This document shows, piece after piece, positions 35,701 to 44,159 of a stretch of DNA of 64,000 bases. The stretch is taken from the NCBI GenBank assembly GCA_947497895.1, contig CANMIL010000011.1, positions 52,920 to 116,919 on the forward strand. The letters are read 5' to 3'. Source of the DNA: an uncultured Tenacibaculum sp. (lineage in GTDB: Bacteria > Bacteroidota > Bacteroidia > Flavobacteriales > Flavobacteriaceae). Numbering within the stretch: the stretch's first letter is position 1; every line of letters starts with the position of its first letter. A program made the position numbers and the translations under genes. The notes beneath the pieces were generated by a model. It was not told where the DNA came from, searched no databases, and saw nothing but the letters and a program-made list of their open reading frames with translations.

Positions 35701-38280
35701 GACAAAGAATCTTATAAAGTAAATGAAAATGCTGTTGTAAAGTTTCCTAGTTCAGAAGGAGGACGAGCTTTAATTACTATAGAGAATGGCACACAAGTTT
35801 TAGATCATTTTTGGGTAGAGACAAAAGCAAAGCAAACAGAATTTACATTTCCAGTATTAGCCAGTTATACTCCAAATGTTTTTGTTAATATTTCCTTATT
35901 GCAAAAGCATAATCAAACGGTAAATGATTTACCAATTCGTATGTATGGATCTATTCCAATGATGGTGTATGATCCTTCTACTAAGCTGGAACCTCAAATT
36001 CAGTTGGCCGATGAACTGCGTCCGGAGTCTACAGCTGGAATTAGAGTAAAAGAAAAGGATGGTAAACCAATGACGTATACAATTGCCATAGTAGATGAAG
36101 GATTATTGGATTTAACAAGATTTAAAACGCCAAATCCTTGGTATACCTTCTTCGCTCGTCAATCATTAGGGGTAAGAACCTGGGATATTTTTGATGATGT
36201 AATTGGTGCTTATGGAGGAAAGGTAAATCAAATATTAAGTATTGGGGGAGATGAATCTGAGGCAGGAAGTAAAAATAAAAAAGCGAATCGTTTTAAACCA
36301 ATGGTAACGTATTTAGGTCCTTTTAATTTAGAAAAGGGAGAAACTAAAGAGCATACCTTTAAAATACCAAAGTATGTTGGTTCTGTTAGAGCAATGGTAG
36401 TAGCAACGAATGCTGATAAAGAGGCTTATGGAAGTGATGAGAAAACGGCGTTTGTACGCAAACCAGTAATGGTATTAGCTTCTTTACCACGAAAAATTAC
36501 ACCTCAAGAAACGGTTACATTGCCTGTAACAGTATTCGCGATGACTCCTGAAATAAAACAAGTAAAAGTAAAGGTTGTTCCAAATGAGTCTTACACGATT
36601 GTAGGGAATGATTCTGAAACAATACGTTTTAATCAGCCAGATGAAAAAATGGCATATTTTACCTTAAAAGTGAACGATTTTAAAGGAATTGGAAAAGTAA
36701 AGGTAGAAGCAAGTTCGGGAGGAGAAAAGGCAACCTATGAAGTTGAAATAGATGTATTGAATCCTAATCCAGTATCAACCGAAGTAAAAGATTTAGTATT
36801 AAAAGGAAAAGAGGAAAAAGAGTTGAACTTTACAGCGTTTGGAACTACAGGAACGAATGTGGCAACCATAGAATTATCGACTCTTCCTCCAATGAATTTT
36901 ACAAAGAGGTTAGGATACTTAATTCAATACCCACATGGTTGTGTTGAGCAAACAACCTCTAGTGCATTTCCACAGTTATATCTTCCTGAAATTTTTGAGT
37001 TATCTGAAGAGAAAAAGCAGGATATTGAAAGAAACATAAAAGCAACGATAACGAGGTTGTCAAATTTCCAAATATCAAACGGTGGATTATCTTATTGGCC
37101 TGGTAATAGAAATGCCAATAATTGGGGAACTTCTTATGCGGGACATTTTATGATTGAAGCATCTAAAAAAGGTTATGCATTGCCTATTGGCTTCAAAAAT
37201 AAATGGATTAATTATCAGAAAGATCAAGCTAGAAAATGGAGAAATAATGATAGGTATTATAACAATGCATTAAATCAAGCGTATCGCTTGTATACATTGA
37301 GTTTAGCAAATAGTCCAGACTTAGCTTCTATGAATAGATTAAAGGAAACATCAAATACTTCTAATGCGACAAAATTACGTTTGGCAGCGGCATATGCTTT
37401 AATTGGAAAGAGGTCGATCGCAAATTCTATTATTTCAGGTTTATCTATAGAAGAGACAGAAAGAAGATATTATTATAATTATGGTTCTGAAACGAGAAAT
37501 AAGGCCATGGCATTAGAAACTTACATTTCTATTGGAGATGATGTTAAGGCTATTAAATTGGCTAAAGAAATAGCGGAAAAACTATCTGGTTCAAGATGGA
37601 TGAGCACGCAAACAACGGCTTACAGTTTATTGGCGATTAGTAATTATGCTTTGAGAAATGGTGAAACAGCCGGAATAAAATCTAAATACACACTCAATGG
37701 AGCTAGTGAAAATGTGAATACAAGTAAGTCCTTATTTGCTAAAGATATAGCCATTAGCAAAAAAGAGAATGCCATAAAGGTGTTGAATAATGGAAGTGGT
37801 GTTTTGTATGTAAGAGTGTTAAATAAAGGAATACTTCCTGTAGGAGAAGAAAAGGTTGTAGAAAGGAACTTAAAAACGAATGTTGTTTATAAAACAAGAA
37901 AAGGAGTAAAAATAAGTCCAGAAAACTTATCGCAAGGAACTAATTTTATTGCTGAGGTAACGATAAAGAATGAAACTAGTTCTAAAGTTGAGAATATCGC
38001 ATTAACACAATATATTCCTTCAGGATGGGAAATTATAAATACAAGATTTACTGATTTTGGTAATAATACCACTTCTTCAAAAGTGGATTATACCGATATT
38101 AGAGATGCGAGTGTAAGTAACTATTTCACGCTAAAAGGTTTTGAAACGAAAACATTTAGAGTTCTTTTGAATGCATCATATTTGGGTGATTATTATTTAC
38201 CAGGCGCTCAAGCGGAAGCGATGTACGATAATGATTATGTTTCTCGAACAAAAGGACAATGGGTAAAGGTTGTTAAATAA
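32755..38280 (+). CDS. Alpha-2-macroglobulin family lipoprotein with thioester motif
   Basis: An 1841-residue lipoprotein (lipobox Cys28 in GILESC). Successive MG domains fill the first half; GYIYGERGVWRPGDQLFLTF near 620 is a family hallmark. HGCVEQTTSSAFPQLY near 1394 contains the CxEQ thioester motif (Cys1396). Bacterial members (YfhM type) sit on the inner or outer membrane facing the periplasm. They are thought to trap proteases by covalent attachment. The usual partner, penicillin-binding protein 1C, is encoded 6 kb downstream. The gene seems monocistronic. Confidence 0.9.
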   Translation: MKTYAVKFKSRILILFSLVFSLGILESCKKKTESESNVNAYSEYISVFPEKLISSGANLQFLLKKTPNVTDINTDVISIQPKVKGEVTFKNNMLTFVPSEKLAGNKEYTATLHLSKLYDNIDEELEDFTVKMKTKELLFNISLESPKVYDNDWYYVEGLLNASDIVESKQLSSLVSANFNGKLQNIKFDVTDGFTSKVYFKIDSLKRFVDDKSLKVSWDGGTVSSSSNGEKEVVITGKNNFKVLNVEVTDSDKQHIEISFSDAIEKKQNLKGLIQFANTQKRRFTYKVNNNVVTIYPAASLKDKVTIEIFKGIKNVEGYDLKENYKETLHFQQLKPSVSFIKSGTILPDSDNLKINFKAVNLRAVDATIYKIYKDNILQFLQYNNLNNKGNIRYVGRPVAKYTVNLSDQGVDLSKENAFAVNLADFVEVDNGAMYRVEFSYSKEYSNYACDGNSPNNTIVFGKKEINTKEYDTTRYYYDGYYDGEYRWRDRENPCTTSYFRDKKITSNILATNLGVIVKKGSNNKTFVAVTDLLTTNPVAGAKVTLHNLQQQPIAEMTTDDKGVVEIEEEHNAFFAVASKGKNTTYIKLNEGNALSMSKFDVSGAKLQKGLKGYIYGERGVWRPGDQLFLTFVLNDKANPIPENHPIKFELTNPQGKIVDRTVVQKNPTNMYSYAPKTDQEAITGNWKVKAIVGGASFHKNLKIETIKPNRLKIKMNVNDEVIKASSPIAGNVEVKWLHGAIARDLKLDINGKFTQSKTTFSKFNNYNFDDVTRKFGTEDFKVLQGNLNNEGKSNFSVKPKLDNKAPGMLKATFITKVYENGGDFSTDVFSKKVSPYKSYVGLLNAEESQSRNYLFTDENYTFNVASVDENGKGIANNLDVKVYKLSWRWWWSSSDNGLSSYDGTRYHSTYKTMSVKTNGSGKGSFDLKISENDWGRYLVKVIDKKSKHVTSSVVYFDWPSWYGKKKGSQDKTNATMLVFTTDKESYKVNENAVVKFPSSEGGRALITIENGTQVLDHFWVETKAKQTEFTFPVLASYTPNVFVNISLLQKHNQTVNDLPIRMYGSIPMMVYDPSTKLEPQIQLADELRPESTAGIRVKEKDGKPMTYTIAIVDEGLLDLTRFKTPNPWYTFFARQSLGVRTWDIFDDVIGAYGGKVNQILSIGGDESEAGSKNKKANRFKPMVTYLGPFNLEKGETKEHTFKIPKYVGSVRAMVVATNADKEAYGSDEKTAFVRKPVMVLASLPRKITPQETVTLPVTVFAMTPEIKQVKVKVVPNESYTIVGNDSETIRFNQPDEKMAYFTLKVNDFKGIGKVKVEASSGGEKATYEVEIDVLNPNPVSTEVKDLVLKGKEEKELNFTAFGTTGTNVATIELSTLPPMNFTKRLGYLIQYPHGCVEQTTSSAFPQLYLPEIFELSEEKKQDIERNIKATITRLSNFQISNGGLSYWPGNRNANNWGTSYAGHFMIEASKKGYALPIGFKNKWINYQKDQARKWRNNDRYYNNALNQAYRLYTLSLANSPDLASMNRLKETSNTSNATKLRLAAAYALIGKRSIANSIISGLSIEETERRYYYNYGSETRNKAMALETYISIGDDVKAIKLAKEIAEKLSGSRWMSTQTTAYSLLAISNYALRNGETAGIKSKYTLNGASENVNTSKSLFAKDIAISKKENAIKVLNNGSGVLYVRVLNKGILPVGEEKVVERNLKTNVVYKTRKGVKISPENLSQGTNFIAEVTIKNETSSKVENIALTQYIPSGWEIINTRFTDFGNNTTSSKVDYTDIRDASVSNYFTLKGFETKTFRVLLNASYLGDYYLPGAQAEAMYDNDYVSRTKGQWVKVVK

Positions 38281-38374
38281 AATTACCCTTTTACCCTTTG
38301 GTATTTGGACACTTTTAAACAAGTTATTCAAAAAGAAGTAACTATCTTTAGAAGTGTCTAAACTTACCCAAATT

Positions 38375-39502
38375 ATGAAAAAACTAATCATGTTGGTGGC
38401 TATATGTGTAGTATGCATGTATAGTTGCGAGAATAAACAGAAAAAAACTTCAACAAGTACAACAACACCTCAGGTACAATCTAAAGATTCAGTTTCATTT
38501 AGTTTTGTTTTTTTAGGATGCAATCGAGTGGATCGTCATCAGCAAGGTGATTCTACAGCGACGAATGCTTCGACAGCGAATTTATCGGCAATGAAAAGAA
38601 TTTGGACGGAAATTTCCGCGTTGGAAAGAAAACCAGATTTATTCTTTTTCCTAGGTGATATGGTTTTAGGAGAAACGAACACTGCGAATTTAGAAAATCA
38701 ACTAGTCGCTTGGAAAAAACTTTATTGCGATGTTGATTTTAGTCCAATAAGTCTTTCGAAAATAGAAATGGTCGCTGTACCGGGAAATCATGAAATGCTT
38801 TATTGGCATGACTATAATGTACCACACCATGATGAATGGCCGTTAAAAGGAGCTACTGAAGTTTGGATGAACGAAATGGAGGAGTTCATGCCTGAAGATA
38901 GAGAAATTATAGCAGGAAAGGATAGTATTAATAATCAGATGACATTTTCTTTTGTAAGACAAAATATTGGTTTCATTTTAATGAATACAGATACCTATAA
39001 CGAGCCAACAAAAGAAAACCCTTATGGATTGGAAGGTCAAATACCAACACAATGGATTGTTAATAAGGTAAAGGAATATAAAGATAATCCATCGATAGAT
39101 CATGTTTTTGTGTTGGGACACAAACCTTATTATGTAAGCGGAAAGCCAAAGACAGGGCATAAGGGATTACCAGAAGGACCGATATTATGGCCGAAATTAG
39201 AAGAAAACCATGTAGTTGCTATGCTTTCTGCTCATTTACACGATTATCAGCGTATGCAACCAGGAGGTAAAGGTACCTATCAAATAATCGCTGGAAATGC
39301 AGGAAGTCCGGGAGAAGCAAAGTTCTTTGGGTATTCGAAAATTGATATTTTAACGAATGGAGAAGTGAAGCTTAGCTCCATGGGATATAATATTGGAGAT
39401 CCGTATTATAAAGCTGTGCCAGAAAATCCTTCTACATTAAGAGATTCAACAACACTTACTTGGGAGGCAAATAAGAATCCATATCAAAACCAAAACGATT
39501 AA
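38375..39502 (+). CDS. Calcineurin-like metallophosphoesterase lipoprotein
   Basis: A 375-residue lipoprotein (MKKLIMLVAICVVCMYSC). Metallophosphoesterase motifs: FFFLGDMVLG, VAVPGNHEMLYW, VLGHKPYYVSG, and SAHLHDYQRM. A typical first DxH is not obvious; GCNRVDRHQ is the nearest. It is exported and probably acts on phosphomonoesters or diesters outside the cytoplasm. The ATG at 38375 is chosen because the signal peptide starts there; the GTG at 38354 is upstream. It follows the macroglobulin gene by 94 bp and may be cotranscribed. Confidence 0.75.
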   Translation: MKKLIMLVAICVVCMYSCENKQKKTSTSTTTPQVQSKDSVSFSFVFLGCNRVDRHQQGDSTATNASTANLSAMKRIWTEISALERKPDLFFFLGDMVLGETNTANLENQLVAWKKLYCDVDFSPISLSKIEMVAVPGNHEMLYWHDYNVPHHDEWPLKGATEVWMNEMEEFMPEDREIIAGKDSINNQMTFSFVRQNIGFILMNTDTYNEPTKENPYGLEGQIPTQWIVNKVKEYKDNPSIDHVFVLGHKPYYVSGKPKTGHKGLPEGPILWPKLEENHVVAMLSAHLHDYQRMQPGGKGTYQIIAGNAGSPGEAKFFGYSKIDILTNGEVKLSSMGYNIGDPYYKAVPENPSTLRDSTTLTWEANKNPYQNQND

Positions 39503-39562
39503 ATATAAATCATTCAGAATTTAAGAAACTTCTTTGATCATTTCGTATGTATTAATGATTCT

Positions 39563-39570
39563 TATATTTG
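39563..39570 (+). promoter_or_regulatory. Candidate -7 box
   Basis: TATATTTG at 21 bp before the ATG of the lipoprotein gene at 39591. No TTG with the proper spacing is seen, so only the -7 part is supported. Confidence 0.4.
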
Positions 39571-39590
39571 GAACATAATATAATTTAGAA

Positions 39591-41132
39591 ATGATTTTAA
39601 AGAAGTTTTTTCCCTTTTTACTACTAGGATCTACTCTAATGTCTTGTAATCAAAAGATTACAAATGTTAGATCTGTAAAGCAAGGATATAAAAGTATTTT
39701 AAATAAGAATAGCGTTGTTACAAGCGAACATAAAGGTATCAGTAAATCGGAAGATTTATCGAAACTGTATGATAAAAATAGGAATACTAAATTTTTAGCT
39801 ACTTCACCGAAAAATGTAATAACTATAAAAAATAGTGAAAGCAGTGTTATCAAGGCGTATTCAATAACTACAGCTAATGATGCTCCCGGAAGAGATCCTA
39901 AAAATTGGATACTAAGTGGTTCAACTGATAGTAAAACATGGGAGTTACTAGATAAAAAGGAGAATGAATTTTTTAAAGCAAGAAAAGAAACTCATGATTA
40001 TGAGCTCAAGTCTAATAGCAAAGCATATTCTTTCTATAAAATAGAATTTGAACAAAATAAAAAATCTGTTTACGGTGATAACTTCCTACAAATTGCTGAA
40101 TTCGATTTAAAAGCTATTACCAAAGCTCCTTTAGCGGAGTTTTCAAGTGATTTAAACAGAACAAAAATCAAGGATACAATTCAATTTAAGGATATATCGT
40201 TTAATGGGCCTACATCTTGGGAGTGGCATTTTGAGAATGGAATACCTAAAGTAAGTAACGAGCCATACCCGAAGGTATATTTTCCTATTGCTGGGAATCA
40301 TACAGTAAAGTTAATCGTTAAAAATAAGTTTGGAACTGATTCTGTGGTATCAAAGAGATATGTCAAGGTATATGACCCTGAAAATCCTTGGAAGGGATTT
40401 CATTATCCGAAAGTAGAATTTACTTCAACAGATACATTATCCAAAGGGTATAAAAGAGCCATGCGAATTATACCTGATTTTACAAAAGCAATTAATGAAG
40501 TGACGTTAGGTGTTTGTAAGCAATTGTATAGAAATATAAGTGAAGTTCCAGATTTTGAAAAAGTGAATTTTACCTTTAATTGGAGTAATACAGTAGCAGC
40601 AAGAGGGGGGAACAATACCATTATGGATTTATGGTTTAGTACAAAATACATTCAAAATGCATTAAAGGATGAAGCTGATGATGCCGTTAAATATGAAATT
40701 TACGGAGTGCTATGGCACGAACTAACTCATGGATATCAATTCTCACCCAAAACAGAAAATGATAAATATAGACCAGGATATGATTATTTCGCTTTCTTAG
40801 AAGGGGAAGCCGATTTGGTCAGAATAAATGCAGGATATCATAAAACTCGTCATCCTGACTTAGGTTTCAAAGGTTATAAGTATTTATCAGGATATACCAC
40901 AACTGGATTTTTCCTAAAGTGGATAGTAGACAATCATGATAAAGATTTTATATACAAGTTCAATAAGTCTGTGTTAGAAATAGAACCATGGAGCTATAAA
41001 AAAGCAATTCAAGTTATCTTAGACAAAGATATTGATGTTTTATGGAAGGAATATGAAGCTTATGTGACGGATTATAATAAAACAAAGAAAGTAGTAAAGA
41101 AGAAAAGAATTGATTGGAAGAATATGAAATAA
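39591..41132 (+). CDS. Lipoprotein with discoidin-like, PKD and basic-secretory-protein (peptidase-like) domains
   Basis: A 513-residue lipoprotein (lipobox Cys19). Domain order: an F5/8 type C-like region (residues 40-180, SKLYDKNRNTKF, IKAYSITTANDAPGRDPKNW), a PKD domain (about 182-265, SWEWHFENG, PIAGNHTVKLIVKN), and a basic secretory protein domain (about 275-500). The last holds VLWHELTHGYQF near 373 (the HExxH zinc site) and EGEADLVR near 400. The BSP family is metal-peptidase-like. It would act at the cell surface; the substrate is unknown. A terminator follows. Confidence 0.8.
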   Translation: MILKKFFPFLLLGSTLMSCNQKITNVRSVKQGYKSILNKNSVVTSEHKGISKSEDLSKLYDKNRNTKFLATSPKNVITIKNSESSVIKAYSITTANDAPGRDPKNWILSGSTDSKTWELLDKKENEFFKARKETHDYELKSNSKAYSFYKIEFEQNKKSVYGDNFLQIAEFDLKAITKAPLAEFSSDLNRTKIKDTIQFKDISFNGPTSWEWHFENGIPKVSNEPYPKVYFPIAGNHTVKLIVKNKFGTDSVVSKRYVKVYDPENPWKGFHYPKVEFTSTDTLSKGYKRAMRIIPDFTKAINEVTLGVCKQLYRNISEVPDFEKVNFTFNWSNTVAARGGNNTIMDLWFSTKYIQNALKDEADDAVKYEIYGVLWHELTHGYQFSPKTENDKYRPGYDYFAFLEGEADLVRINAGYHKTRHPDLGFKGYKYLSGYTTTGFFLKWIVDNHDKDFIYKFNKSVLEIEPWSYKKAIQVILDKDIDVLWKEYEAYVTDYNKTKKVVKKKRIDWKNMK

Positions 41133-41161
41133 AGATCTTTAAGTAAATTAAAAAATAGAAG

Positions 41162-41190
41162 CCCACACAATTGCTGTGGGTTTTGTTTTT
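41162..41190 (+). terminator. Rho-independent terminator
   Basis: CCCACA and TGTGGG pair around CAATTGC, followed by TTTTGTTTTT. It ends the BSP lipoprotein gene. Confidence 0.8.
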
Positions 41191-41265
41191 ATAACATTTA
41201 CAGCAATTTCAATTTGTAAATGGTATATATAGGGTTTAATTCATTAAAAAGGCTTAAATACTATC

Positions 41266-41273
41266 TATCTTTG
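41266..41273 (+). promoter_or_regulatory. Promoter -7 box of the RNA helicase gene
   Basis: TATCTTTG, 23 bp before the ATG at 41297, matches TAnnTTTG. It is followed by CAAAATTAAATT, a usual start region in these organisms. Confidence 0.5.
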
Positions 41274-41296
41274 CAAAATTAAATTAATTCGTAGAT

Positions 41297-42613
41297 ATGA
41301 AAACAAACTTAAAGAAAACTCAAAAAGATATTTTAACAAAGTTAAATATCCATGAATTAAATGAAATGCAGGAAGAAGCTATTTCTACCATTGATTCTAA
41401 TGATAATACGATTATATTATCGCCTACAGGAACAGGGAAGACGATCAGCTTTTTACTTCCCGTTTTAAAAATGATAGATGTAAGTCTAAATGAAGTGCAA
41501 GCTCTAGTATTAGTGCCGTCAAGAGAATTAGCCATTCAAATTGAACAGGTAGTTCGAGAAATGGGGACAGGAGCAAAAGTAAATGCTGTATATGGAGGTA
41601 GAGCTATGGCGAAAGATAAGGAGGATTTAAAGCATACTCCAAGTATTTTAATAGGTACTCCTGGTAGAGTTTCTGATCATTTTGCAAATGACCGTTTTGA
41701 TAAGAGTTATATAAAAGCATTAGTGCTGGATGAATTTGATAAATCATTAGAAGTTGGATTTGAGTATGAAATGAAAGGTATTATTAATGAGATTCCTTCT
41801 GTAGTAAAAAGAGTATTAACGTCTGCAACACAAGAAATTGAAATACCTGAATTTGTTGGATTAAAACATCCGACGGTATTAAACTATTTAACAGGTAAAA
41901 TAAACGATAGATTAACTCTTAAACAGGTAGTTTGGTCGTCTAATAAAAATGAAACATTATTAGAGTTATTGAATCACATAGGTAACGAGCACCAAGGAAT
42001 AATATTCGTTAATCTAAGAGATAGTGTTGAAAAAGTAAGTCATTTTCTATCAAAGAACTCTATTTCGCATAGTTGTTTTTCTGGTGGAATGGAACAAAGA
42101 GATAGAGAAAGGTCGTTAATAAAGTTTAGGAATGGCACAAGTCAAATTTTATTAGCAACTGATTTGGCGGCAAGGGGTATTGATATTCCTGAAATGAAAT
42201 ATATAATCCATTATGAACTACCACTTCGTATTGAAGAATTTACGCATAGAAATGGTAGAACGGCAAGAGTTGATAAAGAAGGAACGGCTTATGTTTTAAA
42301 AGCGAAAAAACAAGAATTACCCGAGTTTATAGAGAATATTCCAATAGCTGATATATTTGATAAAAAACCAAAAACTAAGAGATATTGGGAAACTATTTTT
42401 ATATCAGGAGGCAGAAAGGATAAAATCTCTAAAGGAGATATTGCAGGTTTACTTTTTAAGAAAGGAAACTTAAAAAGAGATGAGGTTGGCGTTATTGAGT
42501 TGAAACAAGATTGTGCTTTTGTAGCGGTACCTGTTAAAGAGGCAAAAAAGCTCGTTTCAAATTTGAATAATACCAGATTGAAGAATAGAAAGGTTCGTAT
42601 TTATATTGTTTAA
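41297..42613 (+). CDS. DEAD-box-type RNA helicase, DbpA-like, with DEFD motif II
   Basis: A 438-residue helicase. Motif I is SPTGTGKT, Ia PSRELAIQ, Ib TPGRV, II DEFD in place of DEAD, III SAT, V ATDLAARGIDI, VI HRNGRTAR (Ala in place of Gly). The C-terminal 70 residues (ETIFISGGRKDKISKGDIAG, FVAVPV) form a DbpA-type RNA-binding domain, which in E. coli DbpA recognises 23S rRNA hairpin 92. A role in large ribosomal subunit assembly is likely. It ends 4 bp inside the convergent P450 gene. Confidence 0.85.
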   Translation: MKTNLKKTQKDILTKLNIHELNEMQEEAISTIDSNDNTIILSPTGTGKTISFLLPVLKMIDVSLNEVQALVLVPSRELAIQIEQVVREMGTGAKVNAVYGGRAMAKDKEDLKHTPSILIGTPGRVSDHFANDRFDKSYIKALVLDEFDKSLEVGFEYEMKGIINEIPSVVKRVLTSATQEIEIPEFVGLKHPTVLNYLTGKINDRLTLKQVVWSSNKNETLLELLNHIGNEHQGIIFVNLRDSVEKVSHFLSKNSISHSCFSGGMEQRDRERSLIKFRNGTSQILLATDLAARGIDIPEMKYIIHYELPLRIEEFTHRNGRTARVDKEGTAYVLKAKKQELPEFIENIPIADIFDKKPKTKRYWETIFISGGRKDKISKGDIAGLLFKKGNLKRDEVGVIELKQDCAFVAVPVKEAKKLVSNLNNTRLKNRKVRIYIV

Positions 42614-44019
42614 TTGACCTTACTTAATTTGATATATAAATTCTCAGGATAAACAATAAAAGAGTGTTTTTCTGAAACTTCTTCTTTCTTAACAGCTAAT
42701 TCAATATCGAATTGTTTACAAATCATAGAGGTTAAAGTAACCATTTCTGAAAGTGCAAGATTCATTCCAGGGCATAGGCGAGGGCCTCCTCCGAAAGCTT
42801 TAATAGTAGATACATCATGATTTTGATGCATTGGACATTTACTTTTTAACCATCGTTCAGGTTTAAATACCATTGCCTCTGAAAAATGTTTGTCCAAGCG
42901 TTGTGCGTATCGATTCAAAAGAATCAGTTTAGTGTGCTTTTTTATGTCTAAACCAAGAATTTGACAATCTTCATTGGCTTGTACAATCTGTTGTGTTGTA
43001 GTAGGATGAATACGCAATGTTTCTTGAACCACAGCATTGGTGTATTCTAATTGCTGATATTCTTCAAAAGATTTAGGAGTAAGATGATCACCATATATTG
43101 AATGTGCTTCTTCTCTTACTTTATTTATAATTTCAGGATGCTGTGCCAAATAGTATAAAATCCAAGATAACGAACTTGAAGTAGAATCTTCACCACCTAA
43201 AAGCATGGTGAAAATATTTCCATATACTTCTTTATCACTAAAAGATCCATCGCTATTTTCTATAAGTAAAGCCTCTAAGAAATTTCTTGGTTGCTCCTTT
43301 AATTTTGGGTCATTTTTTAAATTCTCTTTTGCTTGAGCTATAAACTTATAAATAGTAGTTTCAATATGTTTTAGCGAGGACTCTAATTCTTTATCTTTAG
43401 CTCTTTTATAAATTTTCCAAATAGGAATAGGAGAGAAGTTACGTTCATTCAACATCATGAAAATTCGCTCCAAGTGTTTTTGAAAAACAGCATCTTTTCC
43501 ATGGATAGCATCTAATTCATAACCAAAAGCAATAGCCGTGGTAACATCGATAGTAAAAAACATAAATTCTCGTTGAATATCAATAGACTTTTGAGATTTA
43601 GAAAATTGTTCGAATTTATACAGCAACGATTTTGACTTTTGGAGCACAATAGGAAAATATCCTTTTACTTTTTTTAAACTAAGTGATTCAGCTGTTAACT
43701 TTCTATGTTTTTTCCATAAGTCTCCTTCAGCGTTAAATACACCAGAGATTCCCATTTCTTGTAGAACAGAATTAATTTTTGGAAGTCTTTTAAATAACTT
43801 TGGACGTGCCTTTAAAATTTCGTTGTTCAATTCTGGAATAGCTGAAACCACAAACTTTTGTCCTACAAGATTAATAGAGTAGAGATCACCACATTTTTCT
43901 ACACTCTCTTCTAGAAAAACATGTTTATCGTTTGATTTAAAATTAGGATAATGACCTAGTATAAATGTTCCTTTAGGGCTAGGCAATTGGTCTAGATTTA
44001 TAGTTTCTAGTTCTTTCAT
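42610..44019 (-). CDS. Cytochrome P450
   Basis: A 469-residue monooxygenase. The heme loop FGGGPRLCPGMNLALSE near residue 412 holds the ligand Cys. The ExxR motif is ETLR near 317. The oxygen-binding helix is LLGGEDSTSSSL near 264, with Asp and Ser-Thr in the family positions. The ATG at 44019 is used because the extension to 44067 is unlike any P450 N-terminus. No redox partner is encoded nearby; a shared ferredoxin system would be needed. Substrates may be fatty acids or terpenes, unknown here. The gene converges with the helicase. Confidence 0.85.
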   Translation of the reverse strand: MKELETINLDQLPSPKGTFILGHYPNFKSNDKHVFLEESVEKCGDLYSINLVGQKFVVSAIPELNNEILKARPKLFKRLPKINSVLQEMGISGVFNAEGDLWKKHRKLTAESLSLKKVKGYFPIVLQKSKSLLYKFEQFSKSQKSIDIQREFMFFTIDVTTAIAFGYELDAIHGKDAVFQKHLERIFMMLNERNFSPIPIWKIYKRAKDKELESSLKHIETTIYKFIAQAKENLKNDPKLKEQPRNFLEALLIENSDGSFSDKEVYGNIFTMLLGGEDSTSSSLSWILYYLAQHPEIINKVREEAHSIYGDHLTPKSFEEYQQLEYTNAVVQETLRIHPTTTQQIVQANEDCQILGLDIKKHTKLILLNRYAQRLDKHFSEAMVFKPERWLKSKCPMHQNHDVSTIKAFGGGPRLCPGMNLALSEMVTLTSMICKQFDIELAVKKEEVSEKHSFIVYPENLYIKLSKVN

Positions 44020-44159
44020 AGTTTGGTTAGGATGGAAAGAGCCAAAAGTACTAGATTTAATTGTCAATTACTATTTATAAGAATCATATTAATTCTTTTT
44101 GATAGATTTGTTTAAAAGAGAAATAAGCCTAATAAAACGATGATTAAAAATGTAAACAT

